Shown here in pieces: positions 43,738-53,026 of a stretch of DNA of 64,000 nucleotides. The DNA lies in the NCBI GenBank assembly GCA_035456405.1, contig DATIDG010000027.1, positions 1 to 64,000 on the forward strand, written 5' to 3'. This DNA comes from JAGVSZ01 sp035456405. GTDB lineage: Bacteria; Pseudomonadota; Gammaproteobacteria; Burkholderiales; SG8-39. Position 1 is the first letter of the stretch; the number at the start of each line of letters is the position of its first letter. The position numbers were made by a program, and so were the translations under genes. Below the pieces are notes generated by a model. That model did not search any database and was not told the origin of the DNA. It worked only from the letters and a program-made list of their open reading frames with translations.

Positions 43738-44742
43738 ATGACGACCATGCACTGGACGTTGACCGCATTTGCCGCCGCGGCGATCGCGCTCGCGGGTTGC
43801 GCGACGGCGCCGGGGACGACGTCCCCGGCGGCCGCCGGCGCCGAGAAGACCGTGATCCGGATCGGGTCGCCGTTCAAGCCGGGCCACATCCTGGTCGACA
43901 CGGCGGAGAAGTTCAAGGAGCTCGTCGAGACCCGCAGCGGCGGGCGCATCGCCGTCACGATCGACGCCGGCACGAAGGCGGAGATCGAGATCAACAAGCT
44001 GAACAGCGCCGGCGCGCTCGAGATGCAGTCCAACGGGACGAACTTCCTCGAGGCCTATACGCCGCCGTACTACTTCTTCACGGGTCCGTACGTGATGAAG
44101 GACTTCGATCACTACATGCGCGTCTGGAACGGCAAGCTCGGCCAGCAGGCGATGGCCGAGATGGAGAAGAACGGCAACCTGAAGTACCTGGGGACGATCT
44201 ACCGCGGGCAGCGGTGGACGACGGCGCAGAAGCCGCTCTATACGCCGGCCGACGCGTACAACCTGAAGCTGCGGCTGCCACCCATTCCCAGCTGGATGGC
44301 CGTATGGAAAGCGATCGGGACGGACCCGGTGGGGGTGCCGTTGCCAGAGCTGTTCGGCTCGTTGAAGTCGGGCAAGGCCCAGGCATCCGAAGGCGACCTC
44401 CCGCAGGTCGCTTCGTTCAAGCTCGACGAAGTGCAGTCGCATCTCATCATGACCAACCACCTGGTGCAGACGGGGGGGCTGCTGATCAACAAGCCGTTCT
44501 TCGACCGGCTGTCGAAGGCCGACCAGAACCTGGTCGTCCAGGCGGGGAAAGAGGCCTGCGACTGGGCCAACGCCAAGATGAAGGCTGGCGAGAACGAGTA
44601 TCTGCTCAATCTCCAGCGCCGGGGCATGCAGGTCGTGATCCCGGATGCCGACTCGTTCCGGGCGAAGGCCAGGCCGGCGGTCGACGAGCTGTTCAAGACC
44701 CAGTGGTCGGTCACGACCTGGTCGGAGGTGCTCGCGCAGTAG
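43738..44742 (+). CDS. TRAP transporter solute-binding protein (DctP family), lipoprotein
   Basis: A 334-residue solute-binding protein. The N-terminus ends in a lipobox LAGC with C21, so it is likely a lipid-anchored periplasmic protein. The mature part has the DctP-type fold, with the start VIRIGSPFKPGHILVDTAEK and the Arg-containing ligand block around NLKLRLPPIPSW. No DctQ or DctM membrane gene is present; instead TctB and TctA of a different transporter family follow. A CAAGGAGG ribosome site precedes ATG 43738. Confidence 0.9.
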   Translation: MTTMHWTLTAFAAAAIALAGCATAPGTTSPAAAGAEKTVIRIGSPFKPGHILVDTAEKFKELVETRSGGRIAVTIDAGTKAEIEINKLNSAGALEMQSNGTNFLEAYTPPYYFFTGPYVMKDFDHYMRVWNGKLGQQAMAEMEKNGNLKYLGTIYRGQRWTTAQKPLYTPADAYNLKLRLPPIPSWMAVWKAIGTDPVGVPLPELFGSLKSGKAQASEGDLPQVASFKLDEVQSHLIMTNHLVQTGGLLINKPFFDRLSKADQNLVVQAGKEACDWANAKMKAGENEYLLNLQRRGMQVVIPDADSFRAKARPAVDELFKTQWSVTTWSEVLAQ

Positions 44743-44776
44743 CGTGAGAACGGGCGCACTGAACGGGAGGCCGGGC

Positions 44777-45844
44777 ATGGAATACAGGAAGATGGGCCGC
44801 ACCGGGCTGAAGGTCTCCGCCCTCTGCCTGGGGACGATGACCTTCGGCAAGCAGGTCGACGAGCCGACGTCGCTCGGCATCATCGAGCGCGCACTCGATC
44901 TCGGCGTGACCTTCATCGACACCGCGGACATGTACGTTAACGGCGTCACCGAGCAGATCGTCGCCAGGGCGATCAAGGGCAAGCGCGACTCGGTCGTGCT
45001 TGCTTCCAAGGGCGGCCACGTGAAGAAGCTCGCGCCGAAGTACGGCGAGCAGAAGATCTCCGGCCCCATCGACCTCGCGCGCCCCGCGCCGTTCAGGCCC
45101 TGGGAGGCGGGCGCGGGCACCGGCCCGAACGACATGGGCCTCTCGCGCAAGCACCTCATGCAGGCGCTCGAAGGCAGCCTGAGGCGGCTGGGCACCGACT
45201 ACCTCGACCTCTACTACGCCCACATGCCCGACTACGACACGCCGCTCGACGAGACGTTGCGGGCGATGGACGACATGGTCCGGCAGGGCAAGGTGCGCTA
45301 CATCGGCTGCTCGAACTTCCGAGCGTTCCAGGTCGCAAAGGCGCTGGGGATTAGCGACAAGCAGAACCTCGCCCGCTGGGACTTCGTCCAGCCGCCCTTC
45401 AACCTGCTTGCCCGGGACGTCGAGTACGAGTTGCTGCCGCTGTGCCGCGAGGAAGGCGTGGGCGTGTGCCCGTTCAGTCCGATGGCGGCCGGGCTGCTTT
45501 CCGGGAAGTACGAGAAGGACAAGGCGCTGCTCGAGGGCGCGCGCTACAGCCTCGGTCACTGGGGCTACACCTACAACAAGCCGTACTGGAGCGACGCGAA
45601 CTTCGCCGCGATCGAGCAGTACCGGAAGATCGCGGCCGAAGCCGGTGTGAGCCTGTCGCGGTTCGCGCTCGCGTGGGTACTCGCCAATCCGGCGATTACG
45701 GCGATCGTGAACGGCTCCACCTCGATCAGGCAGCTCGAGGACAACGTCGCGGCTACGGACGTCAAGCTCGCGCCGGCGACCCTCAAGGCCTGCGACGACG
45801 TCTGGCGAAGCTTCCGGGTGCAGACGGTGTTCTACGGCCGGTGA
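44777..45844 (+). CDS. aldo/keto reductase
   Basis: A 355-residue TIM-barrel NADPH oxidoreductase. The catalytic tetrad is readable: Asp and Tyr in FIDTADMYVNG, Lys in LASKGG and His in YYAHMPD. The cofactor-binding C-terminal block NGSTSIRQLEDNV is present. ATG 44777 is preceded by GGGAGG. It lies between the TRAP-type binding protein and tctB in the same direction and may act on the imported compound. The substrate is unknown. Confidence 0.93.
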   Translation: MEYRKMGRTGLKVSALCLGTMTFGKQVDEPTSLGIIERALDLGVTFIDTADMYVNGVTEQIVARAIKGKRDSVVLASKGGHVKKLAPKYGEQKISGPIDLARPAPFRPWEAGAGTGPNDMGLSRKHLMQALEGSLRRLGTDYLDLYYAHMPDYDTPLDETLRAMDDMVRQGKVRYIGCSNFRAFQVAKALGISDKQNLARWDFVQPPFNLLARDVEYELLPLCREEGVGVCPFSPMAAGLLSGKYEKDKALLEGARYSLGHWGYTYNKPYWSDANFAAIEQYRKIAAEAGVSLSRFALAWVLANPAITAIVNGSTSIRQLEDNVAATDVKLAPATLKACDDVWRSFRVQTVFYGR

Positions 45845-45867
45845 TTGCCATGCCGGTAGGCTGAACG

Positions 45868-46332
45868 ATGACGGCGGCGATCGCGCTGTTCGTGTTCGGA
45901 GCGGTCACGGCGGCGCTGTCGCTGCAGCTCCCGCTCGGCACGCCACGCATGCCGGGAACGGGCCTGTTCCCGCTCGTGCTCGGCGTCATGCTGATGGGGC
46001 TCGCCGCCACCCAGGCGGTCCGGCTCTACCTCGCGCGGCCGAAGCCCGCGCAGCCCGCGACCGGGGCCGCGGCGGCGCCTCTGCCGAAGCGCGACGGCGC
46101 GACCCAGCGCGTCGTCCTCTTCATGGGCGCGGTGGTCGTCGCCACCGCGCTCCTGCCGACGCTCGGCTACCCCCTCACGAGCTTCCTGCTGATGCTCGCC
46201 CTGCTCAGGGTGCTCGGCGTCCGGAAGCCGCACGTTGCGGGCGCGATCGCGCTGGGGAGCGCGATCGCGTGCTACGTCGTGTTCGTGAAGTGGCTGATGA
46301 TCCCGCTGCCGTCGGGCTGGCTGGGGTTCTGA
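45868..46332 (+). CDS. tctB: tripartite tricarboxylate transporter small membrane subunit TctB
   Basis: A 154-residue TctB. Four hydrophobic segments are visible, with the characteristic GTPRMPGTGLFPLVLGVMLM after the first helix and YPLTSFLLMLALLRVLG in the third. It forms the membrane part of the secondary transporter together with TctA, which starts one base after its stop. ATG 45868 lies 23 bp after the aldo/keto reductase gene. Confidence 0.92.
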   Translation: MTAAIALFVFGAVTAALSLQLPLGTPRMPGTGLFPLVLGVMLMGLAATQAVRLYLARPKPAQPATGAAAAPLPKRDGATQRVVLFMGAVVVATALLPTLGYPLTSFLLMLALLRVLGVRKPHVAGAIALGSAIACYVVFVKWLMIPLPSGWLGF

Positions 46333-46333
46333 A

Positions 46334-47869
46334 ATGCTCGAATCCCTGCAATACCTGGTCAGCGGCTTCGCCGTTGCCGCGACGGCCCAGAACCTCGCCT
46401 ATTGCCTCATCGGCGCGATCGTGGGGACGCTGGTCGGCATCCTGCCGGGCCTCGGCCCGATCGCGGGGATCGCACTGCTGATTCCGGCCACCTTTGGCCT
46501 GAACCCGACCTCCGCGCTGATCATGCTCGCCGGGATCTACTACGGCGCGATGTACGGCGGATCCACGACCTCGATTCTGATCAACGTGCCGGGCGAGACC
46601 GCCTCCGTCATCACGTGCATCGACGGCTACAAGATGGCGCAGCAGGGGCGCGCGGGACCGGCGCTCGCGATCTCCGCGCTCGGCTCGTTCATCGCCGGGA
46701 CAATCGCGATTTTCGGCCTGGTGTTGATCGCGCCGCCGCTCGCGGCCGCCGCGCTCGCCTTCGGCCCGCCTGAGTTCGCCTCGCTGATGGTCTTCGGTTT
46801 CGTCGTCCTGAGCAACGTGACCGGCACCTCGCTGATCAAGGCGCTGATGATGGCGGTTGTCGGGCTGATCATCGGCACGATCGGCCTCGATCCGGTCACC
46901 GGGAACGAGCGCTTCACCTTCGGCTCCGCGTATCTGCTCGGCGGGATCGAGTTCGTGGCCGTGGCGATCGGCGTGTTCGGTCTCGGGGAGGTCCTGGTCA
47001 ACGCCGCGAAGCCGGCGGGGCAGCTCGAGGGACGCGTGCTGGTGCCGCGCTTCCGCGATCTGTATCCATCGCTGGCCGATCTCAAGCGCGCGATCGGCGC
47101 GATCCTCCGCGGCACGGGGATCGGCTTCGGCATCGGACTCGTCCCGGGGCCAGCCCCGGTGATCGCCACCTACGCCTCGTACACGGTGGAAAAGCGGCTC
47201 TCGAAGCACCCCCAAGAGTTCGGCAACGGGGCGATCGAGGGCGTCGCGGGCCCGGAGTCCGCCAACAACGCGGCGACGCAATCGGCCTTCATTCCGCTTT
47301 TCGTCCTGGGCATCCCGTTCGGCCCGGTCACCGCGATCCTGCTCGGCGCGCTGCTCATTCACGGCGTCACGCCCGGCCCGCTGCTCATCGCGGAGCACCC
47401 GCAGCTCTTCTGGGCCGTCGTCGCGAGCATGTACATCGGCAACTTCATCCTGCTGCTGCTGAACCTGCCGTTCGTGCCGCTCTTCGCGAACATGCTGCGG
47501 GTGCCGAAGAAAGTCCTGCTCCCGCTCGTGATGCTCTTCTGCGTCACCGGCATGTTCAGCGTGAACAACTCGATCCTCGACATCTGGATGATGCTCGCCT
47601 TCGGCGCGCTGGGATACATCCTGCGGGGATGGGCCTACGAGGGCGCGCCGCTGCTGCTCGGCCTCGTGCTCGGTCCGAAGCTCGAAGTCGCGTTCCGCCA
47701 GAGCGTGATGATCTCGCACGGCGACTTCGGGATCTTCGTGGAGCGCCCGGTGTCGCTCGGGTTGCTCGTCGCGACCCTGCTCTTCCTCGTCTATCCGCTC
47801 GTCAAGCTGGCGTGGCGCGCGCTTCACCGGAAGCCGGTCGCTCCGGCTGCGCAAGGAGACGCACAGTGA
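46334..47869 (+). CDS. tctA: tripartite tricarboxylate transporter large membrane subunit TctA
   Basis: A 511-residue inner-membrane protein with about twelve hydrophobic helices. The duplicated TctA signature is present: GILPGLGPIAGIALLIPATF in the first half, and GLVPGPAPVIATYASY with EGVAGPESANNAATQSAFIP in the second. It is the translocating subunit, driven by ion gradients. Its stop overlaps the GTG start of the Ldh2-family gene, linking uptake and oxidation. Confidence 0.96.
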   Translation: MLESLQYLVSGFAVAATAQNLAYCLIGAIVGTLVGILPGLGPIAGIALLIPATFGLNPTSALIMLAGIYYGAMYGGSTTSILINVPGETASVITCIDGYKMAQQGRAGPALAISALGSFIAGTIAIFGLVLIAPPLAAAALAFGPPEFASLMVFGFVVLSNVTGTSLIKALMMAVVGLIIGTIGLDPVTGNERFTFGSAYLLGGIEFVAVAIGVFGLGEVLVNAAKPAGQLEGRVLVPRFRDLYPSLADLKRAIGAILRGTGIGFGIGLVPGPAPVIATYASYTVEKRLSKHPQEFGNGAIEGVAGPESANNAATQSAFIPLFVLGIPFGPVTAILLGALLIHGVTPGPLLIAEHPQLFWAVVASMYIGNFILLLLNLPFVPLFANMLRVPKKVLLPLVMLFCVTGMFSVNNSILDIWMMLAFGALGYILRGWAYEGAPLLLGLVLGPKLEVAFRQSVMISHGDFGIFVERPVSLGLLVATLLFLVYPLVKLAWRALHRKPVAPAAQGDAQ

Positions 47870-48924
47870 GCGAGCCCGAACGTTACGCCGCCGCGAGCCT
47901 CCGCACGTTCTGCGCGCAGGCGCTCGAGCGGGCCGGAGCGAGGCCCGCGGACGCGTCCATCATCGCCGACGCGCTCGTCGCGGCGGACCTCCGCGGCGTG
48001 CACTCGCACGGCGCGCTGCGGGTCGGCATCTACGTCGACCGCCTGCGCGCCGGGTCGATCAACCCGAAGGCCGAGCTCGCGACCGCGCGCGACACCGGCG
48101 CGGTCGTCGTTGCAGACGCGCAGGCAGGGCCGGGCATCGCGATGGCCGCACGTGCCATGGACCTCGCCATCGCGCGCGCGCGGGCGCACGGCATCGCGGC
48201 GGTCAGCCTGCGCAACAGCAACCACTGCGGGATGCTCGCGTACTTCGCCATGCGCGCGTTGCCCGCGGGCGCTGTCGGCATCGCCGCGACAAACGGGGAT
48301 TCGCTGGTCGCGCCCTGGGGTTCGCGCGCGCGGTTCCTCGGCACGAACCCGTTCGCCGTGGCGGTCCCGGCGCGCGACGAGCCGCCGGTGGTGGTGGACA
48401 TGGCGACGAGCGTCGTCGCGCACGCGCGCGTCAAGTCCGCGTTCGACCGTGGTGAGCCGATTCCGGCGGGCTGGGCCGTTGACAGCGCCGGGCGGCCGAC
48501 CACCGATGCGGCGCTGGCACTCGCCGGCGCGCTGCTGCCGTTCGGCGCTTTCAAGGGCTCCGGCATCTCGATCCTCATCGACCTGCTCGCCGGGATCCTG
48601 CCGGGCGGCCGGTCGGGACCGGAGATCGTGCCGCTCTACCAGCGGCTGAACGAGCCGCAAGGCGTCGGACATCTGTTCATGGCGCTGGACGTCGCGGCCT
48701 TCGACTCGCTCGAGGCGTTCACGCGGCGCGTGGACGAGACGGTGCGCAGGATCCGCGCGCTCCCGCCGGCGGAAGGTACGCCGCGGGCATTCCTGCCCGG
48801 CGAGCCCGAGCACCTCCGCGCGCAGGAACACCAGGCGCGGGGCATTCCGCTGCCGTCCGACTCGGTCGCGGAGCTCGCGCGCGCGGCCGCGCTCCTGGAT
48901 CTCGCGGCTCCCCGGCCCCTCTAG
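47866..48924 (+). CDS. malate/L-lactate/sulfolactate-type dehydrogenase (Ldh2 family)
   Basis: A 352-residue NAD(P)-dependent 2-hydroxyacid dehydrogenase of the Ldh2/MdhC/ComC fold, unrelated to Rossmann enzymes. The catalytic His region GVHSHGALR is near residue 48, the NSNHCGMLAYFAM block near residue 120 and GTNPFAVAVPA near residue 160. The start is GTG 47866, overlapping tctA. The enzyme probably oxidises the hydroxyacid imported by the neighbouring transporter; ComC-like sulfolactate dehydrogenases also neighbour such transporters, so that substrate is possible. Confidence 0.92.
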   Translation: MSEPERYAAASLRTFCAQALERAGARPADASIIADALVAADLRGVHSHGALRVGIYVDRLRAGSINPKAELATARDTGAVVVADAQAGPGIAMAARAMDLAIARARAHGIAAVSLRNSNHCGMLAYFAMRALPAGAVGIAATNGDSLVAPWGSRARFLGTNPFAVAVPARDEPPVVVDMATSVVAHARVKSAFDRGEPIPAGWAVDSAGRPTTDAALALAGALLPFGAFKGSGISILIDLLAGILPGGRSGPEIVPLYQRLNEPQGVGHLFMALDVAAFDSLEAFTRRVDETVRRIRALPPAEGTPRAFLPGEPEHLRAQEHQARGIPLPSDSVAELARAAALLDLAAPRPL

Positions 48925-48940
48925 ACTGTGGAGAAGGGAA

Positions 48941-49717
48941 ATGGATCTCGGACTCAAGGGACGAAAGGCGATCGTAACCGGCGCCACGCGCGGCATCGGA
49001 CGGGCGATTGCCGAAACATTCGCCGACGAAGGCTGCCATGTCGGGATCTGCGCACGCGACGAGGCATCGATCGAAGCGACAGTCGCCGCGCTCCGGGCGA
49101 AGGGGATACGGGCCACCGGCTCCACGGTCGACGTCCGCGACGGCGCAGCGCTGAAGGCCTGGGTCGATACGATGGGCGAAGTGCTCGGCGGCCTCGACAT
49201 CCTCGTCTCGAACGTCAGCGCCATGGGCGGGCTCGCCGGCGACGAAGGCTGGCGGCGCTACTTCGAGACCGACGTCATGGGCACCGTGCACGCGGTGGAG
49301 GCGGCCTGCCCGCTGCTGGAGAGGTCCGATGCCGCGGCGCTCGTCCAGATCGCGAGCATCGCGGCGATCGAGGTCGGGCACGACATCTTCCCCGACGGGT
49401 TCCTGCAGGCCTACGGCGCGATGAAGGCCGCGCTCACCAACTACGTCGCGGAGCTCAGCCGCACGCTGGGCCCGAAGGGGATCCGGGCGAACACGGTCAC
49501 GCCGGGCCCCATTTACTTTCCCGGCGGCGTGTGGCACAAGCGCGAGCAGGAGGGCAATCCCATGTACCGGAAGGCGCTGGCTCACGCACGCCTCGGGCGG
49601 CTCGGGCGACCGGAGGACGTCGCGCGCGCCGTCGTTTTCCTCGCGAGCCCGGCGGCGTGCCACATCAGCGGCGCGAACCTGGTGGTCGACGGCGCCTTCA
49701 CGCGGCGGGTGAACTGA
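48941..49717 (+). CDS. SDR family oxidoreductase
   Basis: A 258-residue short-chain dehydrogenase. It has the cofactor motif TGATRGIG, an NVSAMGG segment in place of NNAG, the catalytic pair Y158/K162 in YGAMK and the C-terminal ISGANLVVDGAF. The ATG is preceded by GAGAAGGGAA. It follows the Ldh2 gene after 16 bp and may complete a two-step oxidation or racemisation of the same substrate (inference). Confidence 0.93.
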   Translation: MDLGLKGRKAIVTGATRGIGRAIAETFADEGCHVGICARDEASIEATVAALRAKGIRATGSTVDVRDGAALKAWVDTMGEVLGGLDILVSNVSAMGGLAGDEGWRRYFETDVMGTVHAVEAACPLLERSDAAALVQIASIAAIEVGHDIFPDGFLQAYGAMKAALTNYVAELSRTLGPKGIRANTVTPGPIYFPGGVWHKREQEGNPMYRKALAHARLGRLGRPEDVARAVVFLASPAACHISGANLVVDGAFTRRVN

Positions 49718-49724
49718 CCGCGCC

Positions 49725-51074
49725 ATGGCCGGCGCGCAGCCACCGGTGACGCGCATCGTGATCCTGGGCGCGGCGGGGCGCGACTTCCACAACTTCAACG
49801 TCGTCTATCGCGCCGACCCGCGCTTCGAGGTGGTCGCGTTCACCGCGGCCCAGATCCCGGAGATCACCGGGCGGCGCTACCCGGCGGCGCTTGCCGGCGC
49901 GCGCTACCCGGAAGGCATTCCGATCGTCCAGGAGGCCGAGCTCGAAGGCGTGTGCCGCACCCTCGGGGTGGACCAGGTGGTGTTCGCGTACAGCGACGTG
50001 CCGCACGCGCACGTGATGCATCTCGCCTCGCGCGCGCTCGCTGCGGGCGCCGACTTCGTGATGCTCGGGCCGCAGCGGACCATGCTCCGGGCGAGCGTGC
50101 CCGTGATCGCGGTGTCCGCGGTGCGGACGGGCTGCGGCAAGTCGCAGACCGCACGCTGGATCTCGCGGCGACTGCGCGAGCGGGGCCTGCGCGTTGCGGT
50201 CATCCGTCACCCGATGCCCTACGGCGACCTCGAGCGCCAGGCCGTCCAGCGGTTCGCGGACCGCGCCGACCTCGCCAACGGACGATGCACGATCGAGGAG
50301 CGCGAGGAGTACGAGCCGCATCTCGCCGCGGGCAACGTCGTCTACGCCGGCGTCGACTACGAGCGTATCGTCGCGGCCGCGCAGGACGAGGCGGACGTGA
50401 TCGTGTGGGACGGCGGCAACAACGACTTCCCGTTCGTGCGCCCGGGCCTGCACATCGTGCTGGTCGATCCGCTGCGGCCCGGCCACGAGACCGACCACCA
50501 CCCGGGCGAAACGGTGCTGCGCATGGCCGACGTGATTGTGATCGCCAAGACCGACGCCGCCGCGGCCGCCGACGTGCAGCAGGTCGCAGACACGGCGCGG
50601 CGGATCAACCCGAACGCGCCGATCGTGCGGACGGCGTCGCCGATCCGCCTGGACGACCCGGACGCGGTGCGCGGCAAGCGCGTGCTCGTCGTCGAGGACG
50701 GCCCGACGACCACCCACGGCGGCATGGCCTACGGCGCGGGGTACGTGGCCGCGGTCGTCGCGGGCGCCGCGACGATCGTGCACCCGCGGCCGTACGCGGC
50801 GGCGGAGATCGCGCAGCTCTACACCGAGTATCCGCACCTCGGGCCGGTGCTGCCCGCGATGGGGTATTCCCCGGCGCAGCTGCGCGCGCTCGCACGCTCG
50901 ATCGACGCGACGCCGGCCGACGTCGTCGTCTCCGGCACGCCGATCGATCTTGCGGCCCTGATCCGCCTAAACAAGCCGGTGGTGCGGGCGCGCTACGAGC
51001 TCGCCGAGGTGGAGAAGCCGGGCCTCGGCGGCGAGATCGACCGCTACCTCGAGCGCGTCGGGCTCTCGCGCTGA
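49725..51074 (+). CDS. cyclic 2,3-diphosphoglycerate synthetase-like P-loop protein
   Basis: A 449-residue protein. The N-terminal domain (ILGAAGRDFHNFNVVYR) is nucleotide-binding-like, followed by a P-loop ending G136-C-G-K139-S140 in AVRTGCGKSQTARWI. Further blocks are VIWDGGNNDFPF and DPLRPGHETDHHPGE. This matches the family of archaeal cyclic 2,3-diphosphoglycerate synthetase, which closes 2,3-DPG with ATP. Bacterial members are common but their product is not established. It starts seven bases after the SDR stop. Confidence 0.85.
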   Translation: MAGAQPPVTRIVILGAAGRDFHNFNVVYRADPRFEVVAFTAAQIPEITGRRYPAALAGARYPEGIPIVQEAELEGVCRTLGVDQVVFAYSDVPHAHVMHLASRALAAGADFVMLGPQRTMLRASVPVIAVSAVRTGCGKSQTARWISRRLRERGLRVAVIRHPMPYGDLERQAVQRFADRADLANGRCTIEEREEYEPHLAAGNVVYAGVDYERIVAAAQDEADVIVWDGGNNDFPFVRPGLHIVLVDPLRPGHETDHHPGETVLRMADVIVIAKTDAAAAADVQQVADTARRINPNAPIVRTASPIRLDDPDAVRGKRVLVVEDGPTTTHGGMAYGAGYVAAVVAGAATIVHPRPYAAAEIAQLYTEYPHLGPVLPAMGYSPAQLRALARSIDATPADVVVSGTPIDLAALIRLNKPVVRARYELAEVEKPGLGGEIDRYLERVGLSR

Positions 51075-51086
51075 GGCAGCGCGGTA

Positions 51087-52451
51087 GTGCCACGCGAGAC
51101 CTGGTCCGGCCGCGCCGGATTCATCCTCGCCGCGATCGGCTCGGCGGTCGGTCTCGGCAGCATCTGGAAGTTCCCCTACGAGGTGGGCTCGAATGGCGGC
51201 AGCGCGTTCGTGCTCTTCTACCTCGCGGGCCTCGCGCTCGTCGTCGTGCCGCTCATGTTCGCGGAGTTCGCCATCGGCCGGCGCGGGGGCGGCGACGCGG
51301 CGACGAGCATCGCGGCAGTCGCGCGCGATCGCGGCGCAGGCGCGGGCTGGGCGTGGGTCGGATTGGTGGGCATCGGGACGGGACTGATGATCCTGAGCTT
51401 CTACTCGGTGATCGGCGGCTGGACGATCGCCTACGCCGTCGAGACGGCGCTCGACGGGCTCGCCGGCGTCGAGCCGCGCGCGGCGCAGGCGCGCTTCGAC
51501 GCACTGCTCGCGGCGCCGCTGCGGCTCACCGGGTACCACGCACTCTTCATCGGGATCACCGCAGCAATCGTCGCGCGCGGGGTCGGCGGCGGCATCGAGG
51601 CGGCCTGCAAGGTGCTGATGCCGGCCCTCGTCCTGCTGCTCGCCGGCCTTGCCGCCTACGCGGCGGCGGCCGGCGGGTTCGGCGCGACGCTAGAGTTCCT
51701 CTTCCGCCTCGACCTGGAGCGCGTGACGGCCCGGGCGGCGCTCGAGGCGCTCGGCCTCGGCTTCTTCTCGATCGGCGTCGGACTGGGGCTGATGATCACG
51801 TACGCCGCCTACGCGGGCACGTCAATCGACCTGCGGCGCGCCGCGATCGCGACGGTGGCCGCCGACACGGCGATCTCGTTCCTCGCCGGGTTCGCGGTGT
51901 TTCCGCTCGTGTTCGCGAACGGGCTCGATCCCGCGAGCGGGCCGGGGCTGGTGTTCGTCACGCTGCCGCTCGCGTTCGCCCGGATGCCCTTCGGCGCGCT
52001 CGCCGCCGTTGCGTTCTTCGTCCTGCTGCTCGTCGCCGCGCTCGCCTCCGCGATCTCGCTCCTCGAACTTGCTGCCGCGCTGCTCACCCACCGCTTCGGC
52101 TGGCCGCGGCCATGGGCTAGCGCGGTCCCGGCGGCGGCGTGCTTCGTCGCGGGAATCGCGACCGTGCTGTCGTTCAATCTCTGGGCCGACTGGCATCCGC
52201 TCGCGTTCCTTCCCGGCCTGGCGACGGCGACGGCCTTTGACCTCGTCGATCACCTCACCTCGAGCGTTCTTCTGCCGGCGGGCGGCTTCGCGCTCGCGGT
52301 GCTCGCGGGTTGGGTATTGCCGCGGACCCTCCTCGCCGAGGAGCTGCGCCTCTCCCGGACGGGGGCGGCCCGCCTGCACTGGATCCTCAGATGGGTCGTC
52401 CCGGGAGGTATTCTCGCCGCGGCACTCGCCCCGCTGTACATTCCGGCCTGA
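51087..52451 (+). CDS. neurotransmitter:sodium symporter family transporter
   Basis: A 454-residue Na-dependent transporter with about 11-12 membrane helices. It shows the NSS signature in helix 1, GSAVGLGSIWKFPYEVGSNG, where the Asn usual after VGLG is Ser, a possible change at a sodium site. The ends of helices 6-8 (ITYAAYAG, SFLAGFAVFP) are typical. It probably imports an amino acid or amine. The start is GTG 51087, 12 bp after the preceding gene. It ends before the 119-bp gap carrying the next operator. Confidence 0.92.
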   Translation: MPRETWSGRAGFILAAIGSAVGLGSIWKFPYEVGSNGGSAFVLFYLAGLALVVVPLMFAEFAIGRRGGGDAATSIAAVARDRGAGAGWAWVGLVGIGTGLMILSFYSVIGGWTIAYAVETALDGLAGVEPRAAQARFDALLAAPLRLTGYHALFIGITAAIVARGVGGGIEAACKVLMPALVLLLAGLAAYAAAAGGFGATLEFLFRLDLERVTARAALEALGLGFFSIGVGLGLMITYAAYAGTSIDLRRAAIATVAADTAISFLAGFAVFPLVFANGLDPASGPGLVFVTLPLAFARMPFGALAAVAFFVLLLVAALASAISLLELAAALLTHRFGWPRPWASAVPAAACFVAGIATVLSFNLWADWHPLAFLPGLATATAFDLVDHLTSSVLLPAGGFALAVLAGWVLPRTLLAEELRLSRTGAARLHWILRWVVPGGILAAALAPLYIPA

Positions 52452-52477
52452 CCGCCGCGGCGCGCCACCCGGGCCGT

Positions 52478-52491
52478 TTGATACGCATCAA
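52478..52491. promoter_or_regulatory. FNR-type palindrome upstream of the CBS-GroEL operon
   Basis: TTGATACGCATCAA is an exact TTGAT-N4-ATCAA, the classical FNR half-site pair, 79 bp before ATG 52571. It is the best FNR match in the window. Confidence 0.65.
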
Positions 52492-52570
52492 GTCGCACCC
52501 CCCGGCAGCGGGTAAGTTGGACTCATGGGAAGTGGTCGGAGAGCGGGAATTGCGTGAAGCGAGGTGATGT

Positions 52571-53026
52571 ATGAGCGTCGGCGAAATCTGCAATCGGGTC
52601 GTGATCTTCACCCAGCGGGAGACACTGCTTCCGGAGGCGGCGGGACTCATGCGCGAACACCACGTCGGGAGCCTGGTCGTGGTCGAGGAGGGCGCGCGGG
52701 GCCGCGTGCCGGTCGGCATCCTGACCGACCGCGACATCGTCGTCGCGGTCGTCGCACCGGCGGTCGATCCCCGCACGGTGACGGTGGGCGAGATGATGAC
52801 GGGCGAGCTGCTCACCGTGCGCGAGCAGGACTCGGTGTACGACGCGCTGCGGCTGATGCGCGGGCGCGGGATCCGGCGCGTCCCGGTGGTCACCCCGACC
52901 GGAACGCTCGCCGGGATCGTCACCCTCGACGATCTGCTCGAGACGGTGGCCGAGCAATTGAACGACATTGTCCGCGCGATCACGAGCGAGCAGGCGCACG
53001 AGGCGCGCGCAAGGAAATCGTCATGA
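52571..53026 (+). CDS. tandem CBS-domain protein
   Basis: A 151-residue protein made of two CBS domains (about residues 1-70 and 75-140), with LVVVEEGARGRVPVGILTDR in the first and RRVPVVTPTGTLAGIVTLDD in the second. Bateman modules bind adenosine nucleotides and sense energy or redox state. It is the first gene of a long operon, and its stop overlaps the groEL start (ATGA), so it may set the activity or output of the following proteins. A GAGGTGAT ribosome site precedes ATG 52571. Confidence 0.93.
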   Translation: MSVGEICNRVVIFTQRETLLPEAAGLMREHHVGSLVVVEEGARGRVPVGILTDRDIVVAVVAPAVDPRTVTVGEMMTGELLTVREQDSVYDALRLMRGRGIRRVPVVTPTGTLAGIVTLDDLLETVAEQLNDIVRAITSEQAHEARARKSS

